Assembly: GCA_963575745.1 (NCBI GenBank)
Contig: CAUYUJ010006513.1
Location: forward strand, 5,001 to 69,000
From: Prorocentrum cordatum
Taxonomy: Eukaryota > Sar > Dinophyceae > Prorocentrales > Prorocentraceae
Direction of reading: 5' to 3'
Length of the DNA stretch: 64,000 nucleotides
A model generated the notes under the pieces. The model did not search any database. It saw only the letters and a program-made list of their open reading frames with translations, and was not told where the DNA came from. Positions 30,641 to 41,252 of this stretch are shown here, in pieces. Within the stretch, counting starts at the first letter, position 1, and each line of letters starts with the position of its first letter. The position numbers and the translations under genes were made by a program.

Positions 30641-31352
30641 TGATGATTGCCCACGACTGCTGGTTGGCTATCCACGGCGACTGGGCAAACCATTCTTCGA
30701 AATTCTGCGGCCTTTTCCAGGGGCGCTGTCTCTTCCGCCAATGCACGGCCTGCTTGGGAGAAGTCTCGAAGTATGTCGCCTTTGCCGTGGCAGCGAAGGC
30801 TTCCTCGACTACGTGCACTGGTGCACTGTATTTGCCTTTGACCACCGGAAAAGCGAACATCGCCCCCCATTCTTCCCCAGCGGCTGAGCCCTGGGGGGGC
30901 TTTCGGGGGAAGGCGCCCGCATATCAACCCAGACTTGCGGGGGGCCTTCTCTCCAGTGATCCCCCACTGGTACGCTCGCGTAGTTTCCACGGGGGGTCTC
31001 GAACCGAACGGCTGAGCCGACGGCAGGGCCAAAGACTTCCCCCGGCTCGAGCGGTCGAACTATGCCACGATATCCCCCGGGAGGGTTCGCGTACATCCAA
31101 CTGACCAACTTTGTCTTCTCATCAGGGCACGTCTGAAGGAACGTACCAGCTGGGATTTTGTCCAGGTCAGGAGGGGCAATCGAAACGGCAAGTAGCCTTC
31201 CGCTCAAATGTTGTCCAATGTACAGTCCATGGATCTTGCGAAACCTGGGAGTACAAGCGCTGGAATATCGTCTGAGACGTTGATTCTAGGTCCTCCTTCA
31301 ATGCGGTCACGACTGCGTCGCCCCTCGCATAGAGTATGTCATTCTTCCACAT
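30630..31352 (-). pseudogene. Cargo ORF remnants in three frames
   Basis: Protein-like stretches move between frames: MWKNDILYARGDAVVTALKE (31352-31167), IPAGTFLQTCPDEKTKLVSW with YRGIVRPLEPGEVFGPAVGS (31207 to about 30860), and FPVVKGKYSAPVHVVEEAF with QNFEEWFAQSPWIANQQSW (30860-30630). They look like one disrupted protein of unknown function leading into the large ORF downstream. Confidence 0.4.
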
Positions 31353-31427
31353 CGCGTAGCGCCAACCCCATCCTTATGAGGGCAAAAAATTTAGTCCCAT
31401 CTTTGGGTCCCGGTCGGGACCACTCCC

Positions 31428-32198
31428 TCAGTTTGTCAGGGAGGCACATGAAGATCGGTTTTTCTTCCATGAGTCAACGTCTTCAGCATTGGGGTTAGCC
31501 GCTTTCTTTGAGCGCGGGTTGTCTTGGGGGGCAGTCTCTGCTGCCCTCTTCCGAGCAGTTGTTCCCTCATTGATATTCTCGACATCAGTTTCCATTTCAG
31601 TATCAATCTCGGACACAACGTCGTTTGGGCTGAAGCCATCGTTTATTATCCCATCCGGCTGAGCCGGTGGGCAAGCCTTCCCACTCGGCTGAGCCGGTGG
31701 CGAGGCTTTTCGGAATGTTTTGGGAGGAGCATCATTACGAATCTCTTCCCCTTTGCATTCGTCTCCAACAGGGTCGGAGTCGAACTCATCCACAATGTCC
31801 TCAGAATGAATCGAGATCACGTCCTCTCCCGGTGGCACGACCGCTTTCTTCCTCAGCAGTCGGCACATGGGTTCGGTCGTTGGTCTCTCAGGCACGCAGG
31901 AGCCGCGGCAAGCAAGATTCGAGCAGTCGCCGCAAGGCAACAACTCGGCTCCACGGGGGGCCGGTCGCGGGGCAGCCCGCGCAGGCTGTTGAGCAGAAGT
32001 GGCAGCGGCACAAAATAGGATTGGGAGAGGAGGTAGGACGACGACGAGACGACACACATCTCTCTGCAGCATGATCAACGGCGAAACGAACCTGCTTAGC
32101 AAAATCGTCAGTGTAATCTTCAGCGCTCTTACATTCTCGCCCTCTAGCCTCAACGCGCTCGCGTGTGCCATCACAACTGCGCTCGAGCCCGTCCGCAA
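31428..32198 (-). CDS. Cargo hypothetical protein with Cys motif and acidic tail
   Basis: The credible part starts near residue 90: LLPCGDCSNLACRGSCVPER, a Cys cluster, then an acidic stretch (GEDVISIHSEDIVDEFDSD) and KKxx-type basic patches (ARKRAAETAP, RSKKAANPN). The first third overlaps the preceding ORF in another frame, so a frameshift near 32040 may fuse the two. No domain recognised. Two palindromes 30 bp apart (31657, 31687) produce the repeated PPAQPSG/PPAQPDG peptide. Confidence 0.35.
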   Translation of the reverse strand: MRTGSSAVVMAHASALRLEGENVRALKITLTILLSRFVSPLIMLQRDVCRLVVVLPPLPILFCAAATSAQQPARAAPRPAPRGAELLPCGDCSNLACRGSCVPERPTTEPMCRLLRKKAVVPPGEDVISIHSEDIVDEFDSDPVGDECKGEEIRNDAPPKTFRKASPPAQPSGKACPPAQPDGIINDGFSPNDVVSEIDTEMETDVENINEGTTARKRAAETAPQDNPRSKKAANPNAEDVDSWKKNRSSCASLTN

Positions 32199-33459
32199 CT
32201 ACAGGGGAGGTGGTGGCTATCGTCCAGGGCTTTTTCATAAAATTACCCTTTCTGTCATTCAATCCGCGCGCACATCCGTGCAACGCCGCCTTGACAAACT
32301 CTAATTCTCGAAGGAAACTCTTTACCTGGGGACCTATCCAATAATTGCATTGGGTAGGCCATTCAATACATACAACGCCCCCCGCTTTGTGCGCAGTGCG
32401 GGCAATTTCCCGGGAATTCCAAAACAAGTATCGGAAATCGGTTCTAATACCCCGAAGCCTACGCATTGCTCTACGATTTCCAGTGCGGAAATAATGCGCC
32501 CCATTCACATATTGCCAGGAAGAGCCACCTGTGCAAGGCATAGAGCCCCACAACGTAATATGTTTTCCCTTGAACGTGGCTATATCGTTCAACGCTATAT
32601 TGAGTCCCTCATCCGTCCTCATGTCTTCCTTCTCGGTGTATCAAATCACCTTACATGAGTTGTCAACGAAACTCTTCGGGTCTCCTACTCTGCTTTGAGG
32701 GCCGCAACCGCATTCCAACACAAGTCTTCCCCCAGTCCACTGAGTGGCCGGGGCGCAATCTTCTCGGATCCAGAACTCTGTGTATCCGGTCCATCTGCTT
32801 AGGCAATAGTCACCGTCGCTAGAATCGCCATCTGAGTCGTGTTCAAATGGACGATGATACCTGCTTTCTTCATCTCGCCAATTATCAACGCGGTCAATTG
32901 TCAAACCTTGTTGGTTATTGACAGCATAAGTGCGACGTTTATCATCCAATTTTTCGAGGTCGACGGGACAATCACCGATTGCCGGCATGAATTTGACGAG
33001 TCTCGGGACATAGTGCCATCGTTTCAAACTCTGTCCTTGTCGTACCCACTCATCCCTTTTGTCAGAGAAGTTGGCAGCCGCCGCAGACTGCGGATTAGGA
33101 AGCGGATGGTTTTTGTTAAGAACATCCTCCATATTTTCTGGCCTCATGGAACTATCTGGTTCACTTTCACTATCCGTTATCTCAAACAGGGTTTTCATTT
33201 CACGATCAGAGCTTCTTTTGGTTGTATTCTCGATCGCTCTCGTTTTCTCGGAGCTTCTGCTGTAACCTTCCTTGATCTTTAGAGGAGTGATATTACCTGC
33301 ATCATCGGCTGAGCTGGGCACATTCGCAATCGCGAACGCCTCCACGGCTTGGCCGGGGGCAGCCGCGACAGGTTTACCTTTGTTGGGGCGCTTTTTCTTT
33401 TTGTTTGACTTTTTGCTGGGCATAGCAGCTCCTCTCCGCAAGGCCGAACTAGGGCCCAA
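31888..33459 (-). pseudogene. Cargo ORF: methyltransferase-like protein, one in-frame TGA
   Basis: A single frame is open over 1.57 kb apart from TGA at 32641-32643. The N-terminus is Lys-rich (KKSNKKKKRPNKGKP from the ATG at 33423). Before the TGA: LVLECGCGPQSRVGD, matching the E-x-G-x-G SAM loop of class I methyltransferases. After it: LWGSMPCTGGSSWQYVN (Pro-Cys, as in motif IV of C5-cytosine methyltransferases), VVCIEWPTQCNYW (a Glu, possibly replacing the E-N-V block) and ALHGCARGL. I infer a divergent, possibly DNA-cytosine, methyltransferase. Retrotransposons carrying cytosine methyltransferases have been reported from dinoflagellates. The exact activity is uncertain and the C-terminal 70 residues look out of frame. 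Confidence 0.5.
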
Positions 33460-34718
33460 GCGGGGCTTGAGAACCCACCCCCGGGTTTCAAGGCAAGTCC
33501 GTCAGAAAACATTGAATCAAGATCATCGTGGCACCGCTTAGCGGCCCAGAACTTGGGCGCAACAATGTTGACAAGATACAAGACTTTGACCCATGCCACA
33601 GGGTCAACAAATCGTTTTGTTCCTATATCAGCAGCCTCGCGTTGCGTTCTTTCATATTGTAATTGAACAAGGCCACGAGAAAATTGTTCGGACACAGCTG
33701 CTGCATCAATTATATGCGTTCTCGGTAGATGCATCAACTTCATCGACCCGCCCGCCTTGATTACCTTACAAACTGCTTGATTATCTTCCAAGAATAAACA
33801 TCGCACGGGTCTATCAAGCAGTATCTCCCAAAGCGGTAATGCCGCAAGCAGCTCCTTGCGTAAGGCAAGGTCGGCCGCGACGATCTCGGCCTTGAGCGTG
33901 CTGTGGGACACGCATGTTTGTCGCTGCGATCCCATCGACTGGCCTGCTCTTGTATGTGGACCCCAAACGGCTTGATAACTTGCACTCGTGCTCCTGTGTG
34001 TGCGAATGTCGCTCGCCAGATCTGCATCAGAGTATTGCTTTAACAGAACGTCCTCCTTTTTGTCACCCACCCATGAAGTCACACGGTAGTGGGATGTACA
34101 TTTGATGTAACATATGAGGCGGAAGAGATCCATGTCTTGCTGTTCTGTCCACTTCGTAATGCAACTGGCAGTTTGACACGCAGCACGGAGCAGGTCGTAT
34201 CTGGCCATTCTCGCCCCGTAAAGTATCTTGAACAATACTTTTGCTGCAATGGGTTGAAGCACGCCCGACTGAGTCGGTGGCTCAGGGCCATCAGGGATTG
34301 CTACTGCGGCATCAAGACCAAGCACTTCTATATCCTGGTCAGGGGGGCCGGTATCAACATTGATCTGTAACGCCGACGCTATAGCTTCCTCAGCTGGGAA
34401 GTAAACTTCTGCTCGAGGGCCGCCCTGTCCATCTTCTAAATCAGTATGTTCAAGGCCAAACGGGGTACCCGCGGCCGGATAAGTAGCCGGGTCGGTGTCC
34501 GTCAATTGAGCGTATAATGCAACACAGGAATCAAAGTACTCTGTCATATCGTATTCTATGACTTTAACCAGTTTCGGTTCCCTCGGCTGGTATGGCTCGG
34601 TCGTCTGGGACGCCGAGTCACCCCCCGTTTCCCCCTCACTACTCTCGTCTGCGACGGAGGCGTTTTTCTTAACTTTGGGGGGGGCGGGTCTAGTATCGCA
34701 GGCAATCCTCCATGCCAC
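33460..34718 (-). CDS. RT thumb and RNase H domain
   Basis: The frame includes KVLFKILYGARMARYDLLRA (RT thumb), then an RNase H fold. QYSDADLASD supplies the first acidic residue, SHSTLKAEIVAADLAL the Glu, and FLEDNQAV the Asp. The late block ERTQREAADIGTKRFVDPV is characteristic of the end of Copia polyproteins. It degrades the RNA template after first-strand synthesis. In a normal Copia element the coding region would end here and a 3' LTR follow; here about 11.7 kb of other ORFs intervene. Confidence 0.88.
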
Positions 34719-35633
34719 TCAGTTGTTTGAGTTGGTAATCTATGTTCACATCCTAAATATCGCCCAACAGCCGTTGGGGGATCTATTTCTATGCCCTTAG
34801 GGCAATTATCCGAGGGTTCTTGGAGCAACTTCCATCCTTGGGCAAGCTTGTCGGCAGGTCCCGACAGTTTGAAATCATCAACATAGATGATCAGGAAGAT
34901 CTGCAATTCTTTGTGGCAATAACAGCTACGCCACGGACTACATTTCACAAACCCTTTAGCCGTGACATGCCCCTCGCAATGCTGTCCCCAATGTCCGCCC
35001 GAATCAGGGTGCCCGTACAGTGTGCAGTGGACATGCAGGGTTCCGCATGTTGGACCATGCTTTGGGCCATTCGTCACGAGGCAAACAAACCCATGTAGGA
35101 GTGCCTCCCGACTTCGACTGAGTGTAAGCTTGTCGGGCATCAGCTTGTTCGATGCTATGGCCTTCAAACAACCCGTAGGTATCGGCTGCTTTGCTGGCCT
35201 GCATGGTCGCGGGACTACTGGAAAGTTCCTGAAACAATGCCACATCCTTGTTCTGATCTCTGACACCTGAACCATCGAAAACGACCCGACCTTTATACTT
35301 TCGGTCTTTGTGTCCCAATGGCAGATCCGAGTTCTTTTCAACAAGGATCGCAAATAATCGACCAAAATGGGCCGTTTCTCCTTGGAGTTCAGCGACTACA
35401 TCTGACTACTCTCTGACACCATCCTCTACCCACGTGCCTATGTCACGCAATCGGCCCCATTCTTTCCTCAAGGCAGCTCGAGCGTCTTCGTTTGCCTTGG
35501 CCTCGTCTTTCGAGACAGATCTGGCAACAGCGGCATCGATACGGGCGCGTTGCCAGTCACTGGGGAGTTGGAAGGGCTCATCAATGATAGATATGCTATT
35601 CCGTAAAAGGATTATAGAAATATTGCGAGCCAA
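34556..35633 (-). pseudogene. Reverse transcriptase, frameshifted
   Basis: Three reading segments carry one Copia-type RT. First (35633-35406): DWQRARIDAAVARSVSKDEA, WGRLRDIGTWVED. Then (35318-35004): KYKGRVVFDGSGVRDQN, SIEQADARQAYTQ (motif A, catalytic Asp) and TWVCLPRDEWP. Then (about 35060-34556): LYGHPDSGGHW (motif B region), IFLIIYVDDFKLSG (motif C, YVDD intact) and AVGRYLGCEH. The enzyme copies element RNA into cDNA. Catalytic Asp residues are preserved despite at least two frame changes, so the breaks are either recent or sequencing errors. Confidence 0.9.
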
Positions 35634-36402
35634 ATCTTTCCTTGTCGCGATGACTGATATTTACGGCTGAGTTATCTTGTAACGGCATGCGAGGCACGCT
35701 TCGCCGCGACGCGGCGGCCGCCGGACTCGAGGTCTGGCTTGCCCCGCAATTGCCCCCAGATTCTTCATTATCATCATCGGACAAAGGATCCCTACCGACT
35801 GAGCCGGAGGGGCGCCCGTCTCTTGCAATAGTGCCTCCATGCCATGTCTGTTTCCACCAAATATCCTCGTCATCTGAATGATGTTCTTTAGAAACATCTT
35901 CCTCTGAAGAATCTTCAGCCTCAGATGTGGCTTGGTAGCCCTGGGTGTTTCGCGACGCCGCCCCTCGCCCATTGCCAGGGGCGTAGCACAGGCTGCCATT
36001 CTTTAATCGACGTAGCTGCTCAGCCACCTTAGGCGCTGTTAGCCTAGCTTCGGGGAGTGCCGCAAGTGGCTGGGCCACTGCGGGATCAGGCGGAGTCGGC
36101 GGGTCATCCACATCTAGACCAATATCACGCAGGAGGCCGAGGCAAGGACCAGGGTCTTCTATACCGAAGAATCCTCTCTTTTCTGCCTTGTATTGTTCCA
36201 CGGCCTGTCGGCATTGGGCTTGATTCATGTTGATCCATCGTCCAGGGCGCATTCCGGGATTGGTGGATTCTGGTAACTTCTTCAGCCATTGGGCACTATA
36301 TTTTGGGTCTGGGTCTGTTACCAACACTCGAGTTATGGGCGCGTAATCGGGATCACAATAAAGAACAACTCGTATGCTGCATGTCTTTCGACGACCAGTC
36401 AA
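35596..36402 (-). CDS. Integrase-RT linker region (268 aa)
   Basis: Starts near MTGRRKTCSIRVVLYCDPDY and contains GRWINMNQAQCRQAVEQYK and FFGIEDPG, followed by a strongly acidic Ser/Asp/Glu stretch. This region between integrase and RT has no enzymatic motif. The position suggests polyprotein spacer. It is in the integrase frame after a short gap and overlaps the first RT frame by 38 bases. Confidence 0.6.
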   Translation of the reverse strand: MTGRRKTCSIRVVLYCDPDYAPITRVLVTDPDPKYSAQWLKKLPESTNPGMRPGRWINMNQAQCRQAVEQYKAEKRGFFGIEDPGPCLGLLRDIGLDVDDPPTPPDPAVAQPLAALPEARLTAPKVAEQLRRLKNGSLCYAPGNGRGAASRNTQGYQATSEAEDSSEEDVSKEHHSDDEDIWWKQTWHGGTIARDGRPSGSVGRDPLSDDDNEESGGNCGASQTSSPAAAASRRSVPRMPLQDNSAVNISHRDKERFGSQYFYNPFTE

Positions 36403-36468
36403 CGGAAGCTTCTGAGTTAGCTCTTCTTCTTCTTAAAGTCCAGCAACAATCCGTCTGTCTTCAAAGTA

Positions 36469-38118
36469 TTACATCGTATCCAAATTTTGAATTGTTCGGG
36501 CAAGAAATTGCCCTTTCCCCGGAACCTTATCACGCGGCTTAGCTGCTGAGAAGTTGGGCTGTCTGTCCAAACGATACTCGAGCTGGGCGAGTCCCAGGTT
36601 CTGATTTTTGTCTGCAGGATGGGAATCGCGCCGAGGGCCCCCACCGTCAACTACCAAAGGCACATCTCCCACATACAGACCCCCAGGACCATCGTCTTCT
36701 AAATCTGCCTCAGAGTCAGAGCGTGGGGCGCCCTCGCCTTCCCGGGGAGGCGATGGCACGATAATGGCAGGATCGTCAGCATTAAACGTGTTGTCCGGCC
36801 TTATCCCTGTGGCTGGTTGCGGTCCGTCTGGGACGGCCGCAGCTTCGCCTGTCTCTGTAGGGATTGTGACGGAACGTACTTCTGTCGCCGCTTTCTCGTG
36901 CGCTTTTCGCAAGGGGAATTGAGGCGACTGGTTGTCAGCAGTACCATCTAAGATGTTGCTGTACACCTGGTCGGACTTCTCGATCGTAGGTCGTTTTCCC
37001 TCTGGGGCACGCCCTGATTCCATATTCAGACCGTCCAATTGTCTCAAAGATACAACGTAACTATCTGCTCCAACCAATCCCCCCGCTTTGTGCACATACC
37101 CCAAGTATATCCCTGGAATCATCGTTGCACCAGTTTTGGCGGTTCGAAACCGGGATTCAGGTGGAGGCACATAACGGACAAATGATCCGAAGGGAAGAAG
37201 CGGAACATTAAATTGACATCCGAAACGTCGCTCCCAGCTGGACTGCCCTTCAGCGGGGGTCCTAGTATTGTAGCATAGGCAGAAATATCGGACCGCGTAG
37301 GTCCAATATGGTGGTGGAAGACCAGCCTGCATGAGTAAGGCTCTGGCTCCCATCTGCACAACGCCGTTCGCACGCTCAGCGACAGCATTGTGCTTCTTAT
37401 TTCCTGGGATGGTAGGACCATGGGCAATATTGAGCTCGCAACATGCCCCGGCAAGCTCTCTTGCACCATCTGCATAACAATAGTCTAACTTTCCCTCCGG
37501 GGCTCTCAGGTTTACTAAAAAGTTACAAACGTGAGCCGCAGACTTGTCGTGTACACCCTGAGCGGCGAGAAAATCCGTAGCTCGGTCGCGAAAAGTCACA
37601 CACGCGGTCTCATCGTGGAGTCCCCGCGAGAGTTCATCCATCGCAAACCAATGATCCATCGTCGTCAGTTGTCCGAACGAAGTGGGGTTAGCGTATGGGC
37701 GGGGAACCTTTAGCCCTTTGTTCTGCGCTTTGCGCTGCTGCTTTCTAATAGCTTTGGCCCAATTGCACACTGGACAATATGGGTTCTTGGGAGTATGAGT
37801 TAGAAGATTCGGCAGGGAGGCTGCGGCCTTTTTGAGCCGCTCGGCAAGGGTCTCCGACACCTCAACCTCCGCAACGTCTGGGTCTAAATCTGGCGGTGCG
37901 TCGACGTCGACTAAGTCGACACCGTCAGCGTCTCCGACCTCGCCCTCCCCGGGTCCTGGGGCCGCGTTGCCCGCGCTGGAGTCCAGTCCTCGGTTTACTT
38001 CGTACGGGAGGTATCCTGAAACTCCGCATCCGCATCGGCATCTGCATGCGGCAGCGCAGGCCTCGGCTTTGCCGGGCTGCTCGTCGAATGGACCGACGGC
38101 GCGACCGTGGTCGGGCAA
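36469..38118 (-). CDS. Integrase (549 aa), Copia class
   Basis: Inserts element cDNA into the genome. The N-terminal zinc site is visible as LTHTPKNPYCPVCNWAK (His108, Cys115, Cys118). The catalytic core (rve fold) shows Asp155 in TTMDHWF, Asp217 in YADGARE and Glu248 in HNAVAERANG. This is the D-D-E triad, with a D-E spacing of 31 (slightly short). Typical downstream motifs follow: LPPPYWTYAVRYFCLCYN, WERRFG, LPFGSFVRYV, PGIYLGYV. This is the longest intact pol segment of the element. The last 180 residues are an acidic/Pro-rich linker toward RT. Confidence 0.93.
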   Translation of the reverse strand: MPDHGRAVGPFDEQPGKAEACAAACRCRCGCGVSGYLPYEVNRGLDSSAGNAAPGPGEGEVGDADGVDLVDVDAPPDLDPDVAEVEVSETLAERLKKAAASLPNLLTHTPKNPYCPVCNWAKAIRKQQRKAQNKGLKVPRPYANPTSFGQLTTMDHWFAMDELSRGLHDETACVTFRDRATDFLAAQGVHDKSAAHVCNFLVNLRAPEGKLDYCYADGARELAGACCELNIAHGPTIPGNKKHNAVAERANGVVQMGARALLMQAGLPPPYWTYAVRYFCLCYNTRTPAEGQSSWERRFGCQFNVPLLPFGSFVRYVPPPESRFRTAKTGATMIPGIYLGYVHKAGGLVGADSYVVSLRQLDGLNMESGRAPEGKRPTIEKSDQVYSNILDGTADNQSPQFPLRKAHEKAATEVRSVTIPTETGEAAAVPDGPQPATGIRPDNTFNADDPAIIVPSPPREGEGAPRSDSEADLEDDGPGGLYVGDVPLVVDGGGPRRDSHPADKNQNLGLAQLEYRLDRQPNFSAAKPRDKVPGKGQFLARTIQNLDTM

Positions 38119-38542
38119 AGCTGAGAGACTTGAGGCAGCAATACCGGTCGGCGTCCGATTCCAACCGCAGTCGCTGGCCTTTTGAGGCGACTAGTTGAAG
38201 TAGGTGATGGCATCCGCAGAGTCTATCGAAGACGGGAAAACAGGCTCGATCTCAGTCGGCCGCCCATCAGCGTAGCTGTGGGCACCAATCCGCTCATGCG
38301 TTTGCAGGTCTGTGGTTACGCGAGTCTGGACAGCATGGGGCGGAGGGCCTCCCGCCGATTCCATAGTCCAGGAATGCCTTGGCGCCCGGCGTCACGCAAC
38401 ACCACCGCTCGGGGGGCACGCTCCTTCCGGCGGCAGCTGCACACATCCACTGACCCAGCGCCTCCTTGCCTGATAGGGTCAAGTAGGGAATATTGCCCTC
38501 AACGGCCAGTAAAAATAATAGGGCCTTTGACGTGCTGGCCAA
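38119..38542 (-). pseudogene. Protease-integrase connecting segment
   Basis: Carries VEGNIPYLTLSGKEALGQ, a conserved-looking connector that continues the protease region. It then goes out of frame around CPDSRNHRPANA, and downstream DNA reads into the integrase ORF in another frame. No catalytic residues. Included because it belongs to the pol gene and would otherwise look like a gap. Confidence 0.5.
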
Positions 38543-38803
38543 AAGAAACTAAAGCCGCGATCCTTGCACCGCTCTCCTACCGATATCACGCACGGGGTCT
38601 CCGGCATGACTACAGCGTTAAAACTACCACCCTTAAGCTTGGGACACGCGATGCGAACTGAACCGAGGGCCTTAGACTCCCCCCCCCAGCAGTGCTCAGA
38701 GTGATCGATTGCGGAAGCTTGCGAATCAATATCATTGCACCTGCGCTCCTAATATATCTCTCCGCTATTAGGTTATACCCGCACCCAGTATCTATAATGA
38801 AGC
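38530..38803 (-). pseudogene. Aspartic protease region of the polyprotein
   Basis: Translation of the - strand gives LSFIIDTGCGYNLIAERYI with the D-T-G triad at 38792-38784, the active site of retroviral-type aspartic proteases that cleave gag-pol. After a frame change near 38655 the sequence FNAVVMPETPCVISVGERC and KDRGFSFFWPA continues. A further change near 38530 brings in VEGNIPYLTLSGKEA in the next segment. The region has no start codon of its own, as expected for an internal polyprotein domain. Confidence 0.75.
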
Positions 38804-39511
38804 TCAGCGCCCCCAGATACGCAGCGCCCCTGTCTGTGCATCCAGCAGCGGCTGTGCCGCGCGGGCCCCCTTCCCCCCCCCCCCCTCGTCCTTCAACCAG
38901 AGATGCCAGACATCATCTTGCAGGTCTGACGCTCTGATCAGAGCTTCAGCGACGGATGCCCTTGACGGCGCCGACATCTGTCTGCGCATTTCTCCCGGGA
39001 GCTTCCACCTATCTTTGCTACTCGAAGGCAACTCTTTCAAATCGTGGCGACGCGCCTTCCTCCAAGTGATAGTCGGCCCCTCAGTAGAGGGGTGAAAACG
39101 GACACGGAGATTGCATCTGTCACTGTTCCGATGTCGGACGCAACTCTCACTAGGGGGGACGCACCAATACTTCTCGATCGCGCCCCGAGAAAGAGGGCAC
39201 AGGAAATTCGCAAGGAGATCGACGAGACTCTCGACCTGTTTCCTGCTTTCCTGGTGAAACTCACCTTCGGAGATATCCCAGTTGTCTCCTCCATCGGTAT
39301 CAGTTGCAATAATCAAAAACTTAGGGCTGGTTTGTCTCTGCCCTGGGAGGGCCCGAACTAACGGGGCGGGGCACGCAATGGCACCCAAGCTGATTGAATC
39401 AGCGGGTCTCTTCCAACCCCCCCGCTTTCTGTTCAACTGACGCAGGCTTCGCCACATCTGTCGAGCAAGGAAGGCAAGAAAGAAGACCATTAACAAAATT
39501 ATACTTATCAT
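38804..39511 (-). CDS. Linker between gag and protease, with N-terminal hydrophobic helix
   Basis: 235 residues starting IISIILLMVFFLAFLARQ, which could be a membrane anchor if this start is used, although that is unlikely in a polyprotein context. The middle part is mixed and charged, ending EALIRASDLQDDVWHLWLKD. It has no recognised domain and precedes the protease by about 10 bases in another frame. It is probably part of gag-pol connecting sequence. Confidence 0.4.
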   Translation of the reverse strand: MISIILLMVFFLAFLARQMWRSLRQLNRKRGGWKRPADSISLGAIACPAPLVRALPGQRQTSPKFLIIATDTDGGDNWDISEGEFHQESRKQVESLVDLLANFLCPLSRGAIEKYWCVPPSESCVRHRNSDRCNLRVRFHPSTEGPTITWRKARRHDLKELPSSSKDRWKLPGEMRRQMSAPSRASVAEALIRASDLQDDVWHLWLKDEGGGGKGARAAQPLLDAQTGALRIWGR

Positions 39512-40224
39512 CTTTCCAGCACTGACGGCTGAGCCGCCAGTGCGGAGCCATCGTCACGGATGACCTGGAGTGGTCTTGGCGAACCAGCATTCCTTACCGC
39601 GCGAGCATTTTTCCGTCTCCTTGTAGGAGCGGCAGACCATGTCTTTGCCTTTCCCATTGCCTTTGTTTTTGTCTCCATCCTTTTTTTACGTTTGTCGGAG
39701 TTCGCACTAGAGGCTCTGGAGCCACTGTTGTTCCCCGTCGAAGAGATATTGGCGGCGGCGGCATTGGCTTGCTTGGCTGCACGCTCATACCCCAAAGACT
39801 GTCCCGCGTCAAATTTCGCTTGTTCCCACTTGTCACGCTTCAGCTTCTCAGCATCGGATCGCGCTCTGTGGGCTTTGTTACATCCGTCTTCTGGTCCTCG
39901 ACAATTCTTGGGATCTCGGGAGAATGCGTAACACGGCATGGTACTCCCTTTCCCACGCGATTGGCTTCTATTCTTCTGCTCCCCCCCCTCCCCACGGTTG
40001 CCGGTCGGGGTCTGAGATCGGCTCTGCCCCTTGCGGCCCCGATCCTTCGATCTCCCTCTAGGGTTCTTATCCTGGGCAGGAGCGGCACTGGATTTTCCCC
40101 CCGTACTCGGCTGAGCCGGCGCGGCATTCTTGGGCTTCTTATGATTGAAGGGACAGCCTTTCCCTGCATACGGGCAAATTTCGCCCTTGCGCACGTATCT
40201 GCGCGCGGTCTCGCCCCTAGCCAT
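39508..40224 (-). CDS. Gag nucleocapsid region with CCCH-type zinc fingers
   Basis: The frame contains ICPYAGKGCPFNH (C-x6-C-x3-H remainder of a CCCH finger) and CYAFSRDPKNCRGPEDGCNKAH (C-x9-C-x6-C-x3-H, a CCCH-like finger). They are separated by Arg/Ser/Lys-rich RNA-binding sequence (NPRGRSKDRGRKGQSRSQ). CCCH fingers replacing the usual CCHC knuckle are, as far as I know, typical of Copia-class elements of dinoflagellates. The likely role is binding genomic RNA during particle assembly. The C-terminal end is Lys/Arg rich. A palindrome at 40109 and another at the very end (39527) interrupt it. Confidence 0.75.
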   Translation of the reverse strand: MARGETARRYVRKGEICPYAGKGCPFNHKKPKNAAPAQPSTGGKSSAAPAQDKNPRGRSKDRGRKGQSRSQTPTGNRGEGGEQKNRSQSRGKGSTMPCYAFSRDPKNCRGPEDGCNKAHRARSDAEKLKRDKWEQAKFDAGQSLGYERAAKQANAAAANISSTGNNSGSRASSANSDKRKKRMETKTKAMGKAKTWSAAPTRRRKNARAVRNAGSPRPLQVIRDDGSALAAQPSVLER

Positions 40225-41106
40225 TCCGCTCCGCTTTTCATGACGTCTGTTGGTTTCCCCAATTTAGCGGCAATCTCTGCCGAAGCGGCTTTGCCGCCGG
40301 CATTCTTCCAGTTGTCATTGCCTCCGCCTCCGCCCAACCGTGCTTGCCTAGCACGTTGATTCAATGTGCCCTCATGCACGCTGATGTTCCACTCTTCTTT
40401 TTCTCGCAACATCTTTTCATCCATGTGCCCCATCAGCCATTCATAACTCTTCGCGCCATGCCCCATTTTATCCTTTGACATGTCGTATAACTGGCATACA
40501 AAATTCAGTTTGCTCGGCCTTCTGCATTGTTCAAGAAAGCGTGCATGAATCGAGGCCCTCATTTCATCGGACGGAGGCTTAGCGCCGTAAAGCTGCTGGT
40601 ATACGTCTGTCCGTTCATTGTAGAAGTGATACAGGTCAGCATCTGGCTTGAGTGGGTCAACGATTACCTTGAAGATATCACGCGAAATGCGACGTTGCCC
40701 CAGCTCCGATCTCACCGAGCACCAATGGCAAATGGCTCTCACCATCTCGCGTCCCGTCAGGGGCCTTCCTTCGTTCTGGGCGCTGTATTCCATGCGAATG
40801 ATCTGCTGGAGGATGTGCATGGTGACCAGGCTGATTTCGATGTTTTCGCATCTTGTTGAATTGCTCGATGAGGTTCGTTGCAATCATGAGATCGAGACGC
40901 TGGAACCGCCCTGCATCTTTCAGCTGCTCATCTTCCACAGCTGGGTTCATAGCCTCAGTAATCCAATACTGTGCCGCCTGGCTCTCGGGCGATGGCCCAG
41001 CGATCGCACGTGCTGCGTGCACTTGCCACTCCCGAATGTTCGTAACATCAGGGATGTCCAACAAATCAATTTTCTGGTTGTTACCTACCTGTCTCCATTG
41101 ATCCAA
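39840..41106 (-). pseudogene. Gag-like capsid region, frameshifted
   Basis: Reading passes from one frame (41106 to about 40850: REWQVHAARAIAGPSPESQ, YWITEAM, FQRLDLMIATNLIEQFNKM) to another (about 40850 to 40225: MEYSAQNEGRPLTGREMVR, CHWCSV, SRDIFKVIVDPLKPDADLY, RPSKLNFVCQLYDMSKDKMG). The helical content, position directly 5' of CCCH fingers and length (about 300 residues) fit the gag capsid of Copia-class elements, which packages element RNA. A second frame change near 40225 leads into the CCCH fingers. Confidence 0.7.
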
Positions 41107-41252
41107 CGGCGTGCTTCCTTCAATTACTACTGGGCCCTGCGGTCCGCCAGGGCCCTGAGGCCCCCTGCGGCCGCCTCCACCGTCAGAGGGATCCGAACCC
41201 CCTGGGCTCCCGGAGGCGACCCACGTGGTCTTTTATCATGATCATCTTCGCG

